This document shows positions 46,001-57,844 of a stretch of DNA of 64,000 nt, one piece after another; the first letter of the stretch is position 1, and every line of letters starts with the position of its first letter. The notes below the pieces were generated by a model that saw only the letters and a program-made list of their open reading frames with translations, did not search any database and was not told where the DNA came from. A program made the translations under genes and the position numbers. This DNA is from Euryodendron excelsum (lineage: Eukaryota > Streptophyta > Magnoliopsida > Ericales > Pentaphylacaceae), in contig CM065378.1 in assembly GCA_033060915.1 (NCBI GenBank), forward strand, positions 30,023,501 to 30,087,500. The letters run 5' to 3'.

Positions 46001-49000
46001 TTAGGTGAGGATGATGTGTGGGGACAAACAGCACGGTGACCGGAATCCCGGTTTAGGAAATATCGCATTTTTTCTAATATTAGGACACTTTAAGTTTTAA
46101 AGTTCAAGTTTCGTCATTTTCGGGCCCAAAATTCACGAACGGTCTAGAAATGGTGTGAAACTTGGAACATAGCATGGTTTAGGTGAGAATGATGTGTGGG
46201 GAAAAACGGCACAGTCGTCCGAGTCCTGTTTTGGGAGTTATAAATTTTTTTATAGTATTAGGACACTTTAAATTTTAAAGTTCAAGTTTTGGCGTTTTGA
46301 AGCCCAAAATCCACAAACGGTCTACAAACGGCTCGAAACTTGGTACGTAGCATGGTTTAGGTAAGGATGACATGTGGGGACAAAGGGCACGATCGCCGGA
46401 GTCCTGGTTTAGGAATTATAGCATTTGGTTTCTAATATTAGGACACTTTAAGTTTTAAAGTTCAAGTTTTGTCGTTTTCGGGCCCAAAATCCACAAACGG
46501 TCTAGAAATATTATAAAACTTGGAACATAGCACGGTTTAGGCGAGGATGATCTGTGGGAACAAATCGCACGATCGCCAGATTCCCAGTTTGGGAATTCTA
46601 GAATTTTTTCTAATATTAGGACACTTTAAGTTTTAAAGTTCAAATTTCGGCATTTTGGAGCCCAAAATCCACAAACGGTCTACGAACAGCTTGAAACTTG
46701 GCATGTAGCATGGTTTAGGTGAGGATGATGTGTGGGGACAAACTGCACAGTCTCTGGAATCCTGGTTTGAGAATTGTAGAATTTTTTCTATTATTAGGAC
46801 ACTTTAAGTTCTAAGGTTCAAATTCCGGCGTCCTAGGGCCCAAAATCCACGAACGGTATAGGAACGGCGTGAAACTTGGCATATAGCATGGTTTAGGTGA
46901 GGATGATGTGTGGGGACAAACGGCATGGTTGCCCATGTCCCTGTTTGGGAATTATAGAATTTTTTTAATATTAGGACACTTTAAGTTCTAACGTTCAAGT
47001 TTTGGCGTCTTAAGGCTCAAAATCTACGAACAGTCTAGGAATGGCATGAAACTTGACACGTAACACGGTTTAGATGAGGATGACGTGTGGGGATAAACAG
47101 CACGATTTTTGAAGTCCTGGTTTAAGAATTATAGCATTTTTTTTAATTATTAGGACATTTTAAGTTTAAAGTTCAAATTTCAGCATTTTGGGGCCCAAAA
47201 TCCATGAATGGTCTAGGAATGGTGTGAAACTTGGCACATAGCACGGTTTAGGTAAGGATGACGTGTGGGGTCAAACGGCACGGTCGCTAGAGTCCCGGTT
47301 TAGGAACTATAGCTTTTTTTGTATTATTAGGACACTTTAAGTTCTAAAGTTCAAGTTTCGGCATCTTAGGGCCCAAAATCCATGAATGGTCTCGAAACGG
47401 CGTGAAACTTGCATGTAGCACGGTTTAGGTGAGGATGACATGTGGGGACAAACCGCACGATCGCTGAAATCCCGGTTTAGGAATTATAGCTTTTTTTGTA
47501 TTATTAGGACACTTAAAGTTCTAAAGTTCAAGTTTTGGCGTCTTCGAGCCCAAAATCCTCGAATGGTCTCGGAACAGCGTGAAACTTGGCACGTAACACG
47601 GTTTAGGTGAGGATGACGTGCAGGGACAAACAGCATGGTTGCCAGAGTCTCGGTTTAGGAATTATAGCATTTTTTCTATTATTAGGAGACTTTAAGTTTA
47701 ATGTTCAAGTTTCGGCGTTTTGTGGCCCAAAATCCACGAACTGTATAGGAACGGCGTGAAACTTGGCACGTAGCATGGTTTAGGTGAGAATGGCATGTGG
47801 GGACAAACGGCACAATCGTTGGAGTCCCGGTTTGGGAATTATAGAATTTTTTCTAATATTAAGACACTTTAAGTTCTAACGTTCAAGTTTCGGCGTCTTA
47901 GGGCCCAAAATTCACAAACGGTATAGGAATGGCGTAAAACGTGGCACATAGCACGGTTTAGGTGAGGATGACTTGTGGGGATAAATGGCACAGTCGCCGG
48001 AGTCCCAGTTTAAGAATTATAGCATTTTTTCTATTATTAGGACACTTTAAGTTTAAAGTTCAAATTTTGGCGTTTTGGGACCCAAAATTCACGAACGGTC
48101 TAGGAACGTCATGAAACTTGGCACGTAGTACCGTTTAGGTGAGGATGACGTGTGGGAATAAACGGTACAATCGCCGGAGTCCCGGTTTAAGAATTATGGC
48201 ATTTTTTCTATTATTAGGACACTTTAAGTTTAAAGTTCAAATTTTGACGTTTTGGGGCCCAAAATCCACGAACGGCCTAGGAACGGTATAAAACTTAGTA
48301 CGTAACACGGTTTAGGTGAGGATGAGATGTGGGGACAAACCGCCCGGTTGCCGAAGTCCCGGTTTAGGAATTACAGCTTTTTTTTTTGTATTATTAAGAC
48401 ACTTTAAGTTCTAAAGTTCAAGTTTCGGGGTCTTAGGGCCCAAAATCCTCGAACGGTCTCAGAACGGCATGAAACTTGGTACGTAGCACGGTTTAGGCGA
48501 GGATGACTTGTGGCGAGAAATCGCACGGTCGCCGGAGTCCCGGTTCAGGATTTTATAGCTTTTTTTGTATTATTAGAACACTTTAGTTCTAAAATTCAAG
48601 TTTCGGCGTCTTTGGACCCAAAATCCACGAACAGTCTCGGAACGGCTTGAAACTTGGCACGTAGCACGGTTTAGACGAGGATGACGTGTGGGGACAAACC
48701 GCACGGTCGCCGGAGTCCCAGTTTAGGATTTATAGCTTTTTTTGTATTATTAGGACACTTTAAGTTCTGAAGTTCAAGTTTCAGCGTCTTAGGACCCAAA
48801 ATTCACGAATGGTCTCGAAACGGCGTGAAACTTAGCACATAGCACGGTTTAGGCGAGGATGACGTGTGGGGACAAACGACATAGTCGCCAGAGTCCCGGT
48901 TTAGGAATTATAGCATTTTTTCTATTATTGGGAGACTTTAAGTTTAATGTTCAAGTTTCGGCGTTTTGAGGCCCAAAATCCATGAACTATCTAGGAACGG

Positions 49001-49905
49001 CGTGAAACTTGGCACGTAGCACGGTTTAGGTGAAGATGACATGTGGGGACAAATGACACGGTCGTTGGAGTCCCGGTTTAGGAATTATAATATTTTTTCT
49101 AGTATTCAGACACTTTAAGTTTTAAAGTTCAAGTTTCGGCGTTTTGGAGCTCAAAATCCACGAACAGTCTAGAAACGGGGTGAAACTTGGCACGTAGCAC
49201 GGTTAAGGGTAGAATGACTTATGGGGACAAACGGCACGGTCATTGGAGTCCCAGTTTAGGAATTATAACATTTTTTCTAATATTAGGACATTTTAAGTTT
49301 TAAAATTCAAGTTTCAGCGTTTTGGGACCCAAAATTCATGAACGGTTTAAGAACGGCGTGAAACTTGGCACGTAGCTTGGTTTAGACGAGGTTGATGTGT
49401 GGGGACAAATGGCACGGTTGCCGGAGTCTCGTTTAGGAATTATAGCATTGTTTTAAATATTAATATTGTAACACTTTAAATTTTAAAATGTTTAATTTAT
49501 TTGAAAGAACTTATTCAAATATTGTACTTATGATTGTAAGATGGTGTGAAAGTTAGTTTGCTTAGTGTTGGGCTTCCAAAACTCGAGGTGGCAGAAAGAA
49601 TTCTTATTAGTATGGATCCATTGGTTGAAGTGAATGGAGAATTATTGAAACCAAATTTCTACAAAGTTTTTGTTCAAATTACAAGAAAACCTAATGCTCT
49701 TTTAGAAAGACCACGTCAAGGCATAAAAACTGTGGGAGAATCAGTTGGTCGACATGTTGCATGGAAATCTGTTGATGTAAATTTCAGCTTTCTTTTATAT
49801 ATTTTTAATTTTATTGATGACATGCATATATGTATATATATTAACTATAGCAATCATATTGATACTTATTTTATTTATTTTTTTCAGGTTATTGAGAAAG
49901 AGTAG
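43024..49905 (+). pseudogene. Second CACTA gene, Transposase_24 plus TNP1/Spm domain
   Basis: Exon-like pieces from ATG 43,024: a Ser/Thr/Pro-rich start; RGPAKGIADWGLNPRK (about 43,338); a DNA-binding-like block to about 44,576 (EFDRRLEAVPEKERTDKFRD, typical of Ptta/En/Spm Transposase_24); an exon about 44,740-44,839 ending CAG/GTATAAC; and, after a 4.7-kb intron, an exon near 49,540-49,776 with GLPKLEVAERILISMD...GESVGRHVAW, the TNP1/En/Spm C-terminal domain. A last short exon ends at TAG 49,903-49,905. Stops at about 43,472 and 43,745 suggest decay. In En/Spm the comparable product binds subterminal repeats. The 178-bp array lies in the long intron. Exact exon borders are inferred. Confidence 0.75.
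45560..49480. repeat. Tandem array of about 22 x 178 bp
   Basis: A unit with blocks AGGACACTTTAAGTT, GCCCAAAATCCACGAACGG, GTGAAACTTGGCACGTAGCA and GATGACGTGTGGGGACAAAC repeats head-to-tail. Start points of AGGAC recur at about 45,726, 45,904, 46,082, 46,260, 46,440, 46,618, 46,796 and 46,973, i.e. every 177-180 bp. Units diverge by roughly 10-20 percent and have small indels. No open frame is conserved. It lies wholly in an intron of the second CACTA gene. Confidence 0.95.
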
Positions 49906-50209
49906 ATATTTCATGGAGAGTTTGGTATTGAAGTAGTGGATGTTGGGATACTCTTGGACTTTGGCATTCATATATTAGTTATGAAAACTTTATTGTATAC
50001 ATTCGATCACACTTTTATTACTTCTTTATATAAATATTATATTTTAGATGATTTGTATTAAATATTTTGAATTTGTGTTGTGAATTTAGGAAGAATGGAT
50101 TTCTTTATTAATTTATTTAGTTTAATTGCTTTATATAAACTTGAATTACAGGGAATTAAAAATTTTAATTTTTAATATATATGATTAAAATTAAAATATA
50201 GCATTTTCG

Positions 50210-50795
50210 ACAGCATGGTACTTTTTGCCACGGCAAAAACCAAAGCAGAGATCTAAAATTAGCTACAATTTTGTGGCTACAATTATATATTGGTCACTAA
50301 AAATAGGTATTTGCGACAGCAGATTAATATTAGCCACGGCACAAAACCGTGGCTAATAGTCCAGGCTTTTGTAAAATGTTTTTGCCACGGCAAAGAACCG
50401 AAGCACAGCTCTAAAATTAGCTACAATTATGTAGCGACAATTATATTGGTCACTAAAAGCAAGTACTTGCGATGGCACAATTGATATTAGCCACGGTTTT
50501 TAGTCCAAGCTTTCTTGAAATGTTTTTGTGACGGCAAGTTACCATGGCAAATAGCATTATTTGCGATGGCGTGGTGACATACTAGAGCCATCGCAAATAA
50601 ATTAGTGCTGCCTCAGCTTTTTTGTGATGGCATAGTTACCGTGGCAAATACTATTTGCCGTGGCAAGGGCCGTTGCAAAAAAATTTTGCGACGTTGCCTA
50701 TTGCCACACCCTTCTGGCCGTGGCAAAAGGTCTTTTGCCACGGCAACTAGTATTTTGTGACGGTAACCTATCGTGGCAAAAAAAACTCTTTTTTA
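50210..50795. repeat. CACTA right subterminal repeats
   Basis: More than a dozen copies, on both strands, of the TTTGCCACGGCAA / TTTGCGACGGC motif seen at the left end, spread over about 580 bp and denser close to the terminus. Confidence 0.85.
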
Positions 50796-50804
50796 GTAGT
50801 GTCT

Positions 50805-51167
50805 CTTCGTAAAGAAGAAACGCATTTATGGCGCCGGAAGCACATTTATGACTAAGGCTAGCGATGAATAAATGCGATGATTGACGTTTTGCCACACGGG
50901 ACGCTCTCATTGGTCTCTAAAACATGACATGACTCGTGGACTACCAGCCGTCAGATCTATGAGTCGATGAGCCAATCTGGGCCGTTGATTTCGAAAAGGA
51001 GGCTTTTAGCCCAACCGATTACACCCTTTGGCTCTCACTTTGCATGGGCCATACTTGTAGATTTTCATACCACTCGCCAGATTTGCTACTGCGCTACTTG
51101 TTGCTATGTCAATTCGCAACTGCCCCAAAGGATTCGTTGCATGGTTGGGTAAGTTTCTTCGCTGTAG
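50805..51167. other. Spacer between CACTA and duplication unit 2
   Basis: No gene. This is the host sequence continuing after the CACTA target duplication; less AT-rich than average. Whether it belongs to the duplication cannot be told because the matching part of unit 1 would lie outside the window. Confidence 0.5.
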
Positions 51168-52032
51168 CTTTTAGCTTTTACGCAATTCTTCGTGAGTTTG
51201 TAGTTTTGAGCAATCATCGATGGGTTTCGGAGCGATTTCTGAGTCGCTTATGTGGGTTGGAGACTTGGCAGGGGAAGAAGTCAAATCTAGACAAAAGGGA
51301 TATCTGATAGGAACCATGAATGAGAAAAAGGTACAATCATCAGATTCTGAGTTGTCAGTAATCAAATCTAGACAGAAGGGATATCTCTAGTCTTGAGAAT
51401 AGAAAACAATTTTCAATAACTATACCAAGTAAATCGCATTCCACAATTTCTATTTTCAATATTTGAAAAATGAAAACTCGACAAAAGAAAAGGAAGACAA
51501 TACCAAACTGGGCCTTGGAATTTGATTTAGTTAGCTTGACAAGGTCCGGTGTGTGTGAAAGAAAGTTTAGTAATTAGGTAGCACTGAGTTGTCATTAGTT
51601 GTATATATAAAATTGTAACAATAGTATGTTATTAAATCAGCAACTTGAATTTGTGAAAAAATAGAGAAAATTTTTAAAAAGACATGCCACATTACGAAAT
51701 CTTATAAGAATCACTAACAAGTAACTAAACTATTGAATTTTTTTCCAGTGTTAGGTTACCAAAAGTTTGCAATAAGGTAGGGCCAACTCTCTGGGCAGGG
51801 CCACCCAAACTGCAATTAAAAGGGCTTATTGAAACTACATACAAGCCAGAACACTAGAAAAGAATGGGCTCCTGTGGAGGTCATGAGGCTTATGCTTGAA
51901 AACTTATGGGGGCCCAATAGATGCCAAGAGTATGCAAATGCAATCTGAGCCGTCCAATCTGGGTTATCTTACGAAAGAAGCACCCGTAACATACCGATTT
52001 CCAAACAAAAAGAAAAATGGAAAAACCGAGAA

Positions 52033-52066
<34 letters not shown>

Positions 52067-52099
52067 CTTGCAGGGGTTTTAGACTTGTAGTTCGTAGTG

Positions 52100-52144
52100 A
52101 TGGTCGAAGTTCAGCAGACACTGGTCATTGAAACTGCCTATCAG
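52100..52144 (+). other. Possible orphan first exon (unit 2)
   Basis: The counterpart of 1,028-1,072 with one changed residue (MVEVQQTLVIETAYQ). It ends CAG and is followed by GTGCTT, a plausible splice donor. No second exon seen before the 52,300 insertion. Confidence 0.2.
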
Positions 52145-52299
52145 GTGCTTCTCTCTCTCATAACATCTCTCTCTAGATGCTTTTGTATATGCATCTATGT
52201 GTAGATGCATATGAAGATATATAATAGGATTTGCTTGATTTAATTTCTGTTTGGATGATGAGAAAACTGAGGAAACAGATTGAAATGAAATTTAAAATA

Positions 52300-53449
52300 G
52301 AGCAAATTACATTGACTACCCCTGAGCTTTAACTAAAAGCAAGAATATACTCTTCTTTTTCTGATAATTACCCTTGTTAGAGTTATATAAAATCATTGTT
52401 AATTTTTTATGTACAGTTACATTTTTACCCTCACTTTTTTTTAACATAGATTAATAATATAAAAACAATTTTCTTTTTGGTCAAAATGGTCAAATCAATA
52501 CACCCAACACCCCTTTTCGTTCTTCAGCCTTCTCAAACCCAGGCCACACCTCACTGGCTACCACCGACCACGTCACTACCGCCGCCGCATCCTTGCCACC
52601 ACCATCACCTTCCTCCTCTCTCTCACATTGCCTTCCCATTTCCACCAACTTTACAGCCCAACCGCCACCACCTCTTCTTACCCCTCACTCCTCCCTCTCG
52701 ACAACCCCACCGACTGCAACCCATCACCTCCTCCTATGGCCACCATTGACTACAACCCCCTCGCCTCCATTACGATGGCTAAACGAATTACAATGACATT
52801 TGCTATTACCGAACAATCATCAAATTCCTTTGTCAAACAACCATCAACCGTAAACCAAGAATGAAATTTTCCAAATACACACAACCACAGATACGAGTTT
52901 GAGAGGGGCTTCCATTGCCGATTGATGCATTCCATCACACATACGAATTTGGTACTCTGGGTCTCATGAAATCCCTTCAAATTTCAGATTTCAGATTTCC
53001 TCCAATTTCTATTAAATTTGTATGGGTTTGATTGGGGTTTGTGGTGTGGAGTTGAGGGTGAGGGAAAATGTTCAGTGGCGAAGGGTGGGGTGGAGTTTTC
53101 CTAAGTTTTCAAATATCTCCTCCTCTGTAAGTATTCAGATTGGTATTCAAATTGGTAGACGAGGAAGGTGGTGCTGCTAGTTGGTCATGGTGGGTCAGTG
53201 AGAGGGGTCGGTGATTTCGATGGTGGGGAATTTTTGAGGTGACCGATTTGTGAGTGTTGATGGTTGTTCGGCGGCAATAGATTTGCTGTAATGGTGATTC
53301 GGCAAGAGAGAGAGAGAGAGAGAGAGAGATGGTGATTGTTCGGCCGTCGTGGTGATGGTGGCTTAGCGGGTGTTTCACAGAGAGAGAGAGAGAGAGAAGG
53401 AGACGGTGATGGTGGTCCAGCTTGGTGGGTTGCGGAAAGGAGATAGTTA
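52300..53449. mobile_element. Unit 2-specific 1.15-kb insertion, possible Pack-MULE fragment
   Basis: Replaces 1,231-1,390 of unit 1. The left end GAGCAAATTACATTGAC matches the terminus style of the MULE-type MITEs in this window; no inverted partner is visible at the right end. The interior is C-rich with a Pro/His/Thr-rich open stretch at 52,477-52,864 and two GA runs (about 53,308-53,329 and 53,379-53,397). The richer base composition suggests captured genic DNA, but I recognise no protein. Confidence 0.5.
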
Positions 53450-54786
53450 TGAAACATCAATTGGTTTGGGATTTATACATATGTACCTACATGCGTGTAT
53501 GCATTTCTATATCTATGTTGGATGCAGTCTTTTTTGTGTATTGTCTGGATAACATAATTTTTTCGATCAATGGATGAATTGTGCTCTAATCCTCGAATTA
53601 ATACTTGAACTAGTGAATTGGAGCAAGTTTCTGTAAAATTTGGGAACTCAAATGATTGAATCCTTGAACTTAAAACGTCAAATCCTCCAATTCCAATTTG
53701 GACCAATAGTTGCTGGCCAAAGTCAAATTAAAATATTGATACAAAACAAATGGAGAGATTATTAGTTTGCTCTCAATCTTTTATTTTTCAAACAATTAAA
53801 TAGGACAACATTTTGATTAATCAGTAATTAATAAAAATTATAGATATTATAACACCGATATCATGGACAAAGAACAAGGTGCCCTTTGCTGCCAAAGGCT
53901 CCTTCCATATTATTTACCAGCAACAGAATTAGGAGGAAGCTATCAGAACTAAAGTTCACAAGGAAGCATGATGAGTGTATCATATCATATTAGAAGTCCT
54001 ATAGGAACCATACTCACTCTAGCCATTTGAAAGCCAGCCCATGATCCAACAAGTTGCAACTTAGTTGTAGATATGCTAAGAAGCGTTTACCAAGCCATAT
54101 TGATGCTAATTTAATGTGCTTGGACTACCTCTTGAAGGGTTGCTCCTTTGTTATATCAATGTACATAGACAGATAGTCAGGGAAACAGAGGGTAACAAAT
54201 GATATATCCAGTAGACTTGCAAGCTTGTTTGGAACTTTGGATTTGGAATTAGTAAGGAAGAAAAAGGGGAGAAGGAAAACCATTTCCTTCATGCTTTCTC
54301 TTTTGCTTCATTTTTTTATTTACTTTCATCCTATTTTCCTTTCTTAATGTTTTCTATTTTGGCTAAACAAGGGTGAATGATATCTTTCCGTTTTCTATTG
54401 ATTTTATTTCATTAAATTCACGAACCAAACAGGGGAATAAGGAGGGACATGAATGAAAATGAGTAGTTGCTCGAAAGTTACCATGATTGTGCTAAGCATT
54501 CAAAAACTACAGCCTTTCATTTTAATTGCATTTTCGGAAAATCCTCAGTATAGTTTGTATTCTCACTATAAGAAAGTCTAAAACAGTTTGCACAACTCAA
54601 TGAACAAAGTCAACAACTAAAAAACATGAAAAAGAAAAGGAAGTCTTTAGTAAAACATTATCCAGGAGATTACGGGAACAATGAAAACTTTATATAAACT
54701 GCATTGAATCCATCTTAGTCCTACTCATTACTCTAGTGATGTAGCCCCCGTATGGATTTTGAAGTTCACCCTCCCCTCCCTCCCAT
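53450..54786. other. Non-coding spacer (unit 2)
   Basis: Counterpart of 1,391-2,715. No gene; the right end is probably E2 3-prime untranslated sequence. Confidence 0.5.
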
Positions 54787-56868
54787 TCAAGAAGAGCCCT
54801 TTTTGATCTTCTTAGCATTGTTTTCTCCTTCGCTTTTTCCAGTTGCTTTACGCTTTGGACGAACCTTTTCTGATTTACTGATATCCTCTATAGAAGCTCC
54901 GATTCCAATGAACGCCTTGGTAAGTTTTGGATAGATCTTATGCATAGACTCCTTGAATTTTCTTGATACTTTGGTGCTAGGTGATGAAGAAGAAGACTCA
55001 TCATTTTGGTAGTAGCCAACCCTCACTCGACCATCCATATAAGCATCACAAGCTTTTAATATCACATTTGCACGAGTGCGAAAATGGTCAGCAACAAAAC
55101 CCTCAAAATTTTTGGGAGGAGTTTTCAGCAAATACTGCATTGTCTTGCATGACAACACGAAAACCTTGTCACTGTAAGTTAAAGAATCCTCTTGATTATA
55201 CTCGGGATTTGATCTATCGTAACCAGGCTCATTGATGTAGGGTTCCTCATTAAGAACAAGTGCCTGAAGTGAAAGCAAAACCTGAAGAATGGTGGATTCA
55301 GATCGGTCCCATCTCTCCTTCTTTTCCCCGTCCCAAGTGTTGAGTAGGCTCAAACAAACATGACCATCTTCATACAAGTTTGGATTCAAGCGGAGGCCGT
55401 GTGAGTGATAATGCATCTGTGGAGGTGATCTGGGGTAGGTGCAAGGGAATGCCAAGTCGAAGAAGAAGAGGCCGTCATGGTATGGTGTTCCTGCAGCTCC
55501 AATCATCACAGCTCTAAGCAGGTCGATTCTTCCTTCATAGACACGTACATAGATAGATTCTGGTAGATTCTCCTCAAGGATCTTCCACTCTTTCATGATC
55601 TTTTTGTGGACAGCACTTGAACCATTGCTGAAGGAATTAGTTTTCTTGCCGGTTGAGTTGGAGTCTGCAAAGTGATGATCAGAACAGTCAGCTACAATAT
55701 CGAATTGTTTGAAGTGGTTGGCTGTAGTGATCTCCTCAATGTCACCATTTTGTGACCCTGAATTCACCAAGAAAAGAACCTTGTAAATTTCCAAGGATGG
55801 GGTAATATAGAGTTGTTTCCATGCTTGAACAATTAAGGAGAGTATCCAATTGAATGTCAATACAAAAGGACTGGAAGCAAGAAATTTAGCTCCAACAATA
55901 AACTTTAGTCAAGCCTAGTGTTTTTTGATACCTGATGATCTCATGTTTTCATGGGGGACTATTTGCAAATTGAAAACAATGATTAGTCGCCCTATGTTGC
56001 GTTGAATTCTACAGAAATCAAGTTAGTTTTCTTAACTAGCATTGTATAGCCACTAATTAAAGAACCAATAATGATGCATTGAAATTTGTTCAGGACGTAT
56101 AAATGGTATAGTTCTACAAAATTGCCATTTAGGCCACGTTTTTTCGTGTGATAAGGTAATGGTAGTTTCACAAAGTCGATCGAGATAAGCAATCCGAATA
56201 GGGCATTTTATTATGTATACACAATCAAATAAAGTCATGAAAGGTAGGGTGAGCACTTTGAGATTCAGAATTGCAGACCAAGTTATAGAGTTACCATCCA
56301 CCAGATATGTAATCCCTAAATTTTATATCCTGAAATTCCTTATCCCTTTTATCTCATCCCGCAAAAGAAACTTGGTGTTTGAGTCTTAAAATATAGTGGT
56401 ACCCTAAGTGCTTTAATGCAAAAGTCATGTGGTAGTGTCACATATCTTTCTTTTTGTGCTTTCCTTGGTGTAGATATTTCACCCTCTGAGTCCTCTCCTG
56501 TGATCACTCTAAAATCGTTTGAGACACACCTTTAAAAGATTAGTCCTTAATAACAATCTCAAAACTAGGGCTATACTGTTAGCAACCCTAATCGAACCCT
56601 GGCTTTGTGCTGCTTCCAATAGAATCCTTTCACTAGACATTAAAAAAGACTTGACTACAATGAATATGCATATATGCAGACAGACGTATGCCCATGTATA
56701 AAAAAAAATACATAAACTATATATTCACATATATCTATACATATATATATTTAGGGAACAATGGGGGAGGTAAAACCCTAGAAAACAACATGAGATCCAA
56801 TGGAGGGGTTGCATACCTTCTTTTCGTCTACGCTTAGTGACCTTTGGTTTTGGTTCTGCTTTTGTCAT
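54787..56868 (-). CDS. UBC25/26-like ubiquitin-conjugating enzyme E2, copy 2
   Basis: Same two-exon model as copy 1: exon 1 56,868-56,817, intron 56,816-55,758, exon 2 55,757-54,787; 340 residues after splicing. Splice sites (AAG/GTATG, TTCAG/GG), catalytic motif HVCLSLL and both basic ends are conserved. Relative to copy 1 about seven residues differ (for example YVRVYEG for YARVYEG, GLRLNPN for GLGLNPN, DAYMDGR for DAHMDGQ). Where they differ near the active site, the copy 2 forms (YVRVYEG, GLRLNPN) look closer to what I know of UBC25-type proteins. With no stop or frameshift in either copy, both are probably functional. The intron is about 45 bp shorter than in copy 1. Confidence 0.8.
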
Positions 56869-57844
56869 TGATCACCACAATCGCAGAGAAACTTGAAGGA
56901 TTTCTTTCAACTCTCCTTATTATTATTTTTTTTTCGTTTTTTCCCTTTAAATTTATCAATTCACAAAGTGTCCTACTCTCACCGTATCACTTCTGCGTCT
57001 AACCATTAAATCCTATATATTTAGTTAAAGAATTCTCCACTTTAGGAAATTTATAAAATCTTTATTCTAACCCGTGGAAGAAAATTCACATAAGATAATT
57101 CTTAATAAAAAAAAATTGATTTTTTTTAAAATACAAAAATTGACATGGGGGAACAGCAAAATGGTATTTTTTTTTAGTGCCCCTTTGGTACAGCCCTTTT
57201 TCCCAAAAAAAAAAAACTTGAAAGTAAGCACAATTGAAAAGGCAAAGAAGATTTTGCTTTTTTCTTTTTGAAAAGTGAAAAAGGAAAAAAAGTTTGTTCT
57301 GCTGTACTAGAATGAGGAGTCGTGAGCCTATGTGGTTCCTTGCCCTTTCTGAGATTCAAATGACTTGTATTTGGGCGGCTTTTACAATTTTTTTTTTTTT
57401 TGCACCTAAATATTGTATATAATATTGGTTTTTAGTTGAGGCTTTTTCCATATTATCTTTACAATCTAGTTTAGTCAGAATTTTGATCTGTTACGTGTAG
57501 CTAATGAGTATTATATTAAAAAGTATTTGTATTATTCCAGTAATCTTAACATCATAAGTCTTCATCCATTTTTCTCAAATTTTTGAATTTTAAAAATACA
57601 AAAATACAAATGTCATGAAATCATTAGTCGTTAATAAATATGGTAAGATTTTTTGAATTGTCACCTTATTAATATAGAAACTTTAAAATTCATTTAAGAA
57701 TATATTTAAAATCTAAATATAGAAATGTCATTCTAAATTGTTTATAATTAATATGGTAATTAAATCTAACATTCTATCTAAATTCTTACAAATTATTCTC
57801 TTTTCAAAGCATTTTAACTTTATTCATTAGTCTAGATTTAAGTA
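56869..57844. other. Spacer with empty Helitron site
   Basis: Counterpart of 4,843-5,582 plus 8,264-8,574. The junction GTATTA/TTCCAG at 57,534/57,535 is the uninterrupted site of the unit 1 Helitron. The part after it is Helitron-family sequence; no gene. Confidence 0.7.

Larger units (their letters stand above)
37168..50801 (+). mobile_element. CACTA (En/Spm-type) DNA transposon, complete, 13.6 kb
   Basis: Starts CACTACTAAAAAAATG and ends with its inverted counterpart CTTTTTTAGTAGTG, flanked by perfect 3-bp target duplications TCT (37,165-37,167 and 50,802-50,804). Both subterminal regions are packed with TTTGCCACGG / TTGCGACGG-type motifs. It contains a TNP2-type transposase pseudogene, a second TNP1/Spm-type gene and a 178-bp tandem array. 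The transposase has many stops, so it is not autonomous. It lies between the two segmental duplication units. Confidence 0.96.

Noticed and set aside
45560..49480. The regular 178-bp array as a CRISPR or centromere
   Set aside because: Whole units repeat with no spacers, in a plant CACTA intron; about 22 copies flanked by genes is not a centromere.
49777..49887. Continuous 119-residue frame at 49,546-49,905 as one exon
   Set aside because: The middle is AT-rich and bounded by GTAAAT and TTTTTCAG, so an in-frame intron is likelier; the TNP1-like domain stops before it.
52477..52864. Pro/His/Thr-rich open frame as a gene
   Set aside because: Low-complexity composition in three overlapping frames, no recognisable domain, and it lies in a unit-specific insertion.
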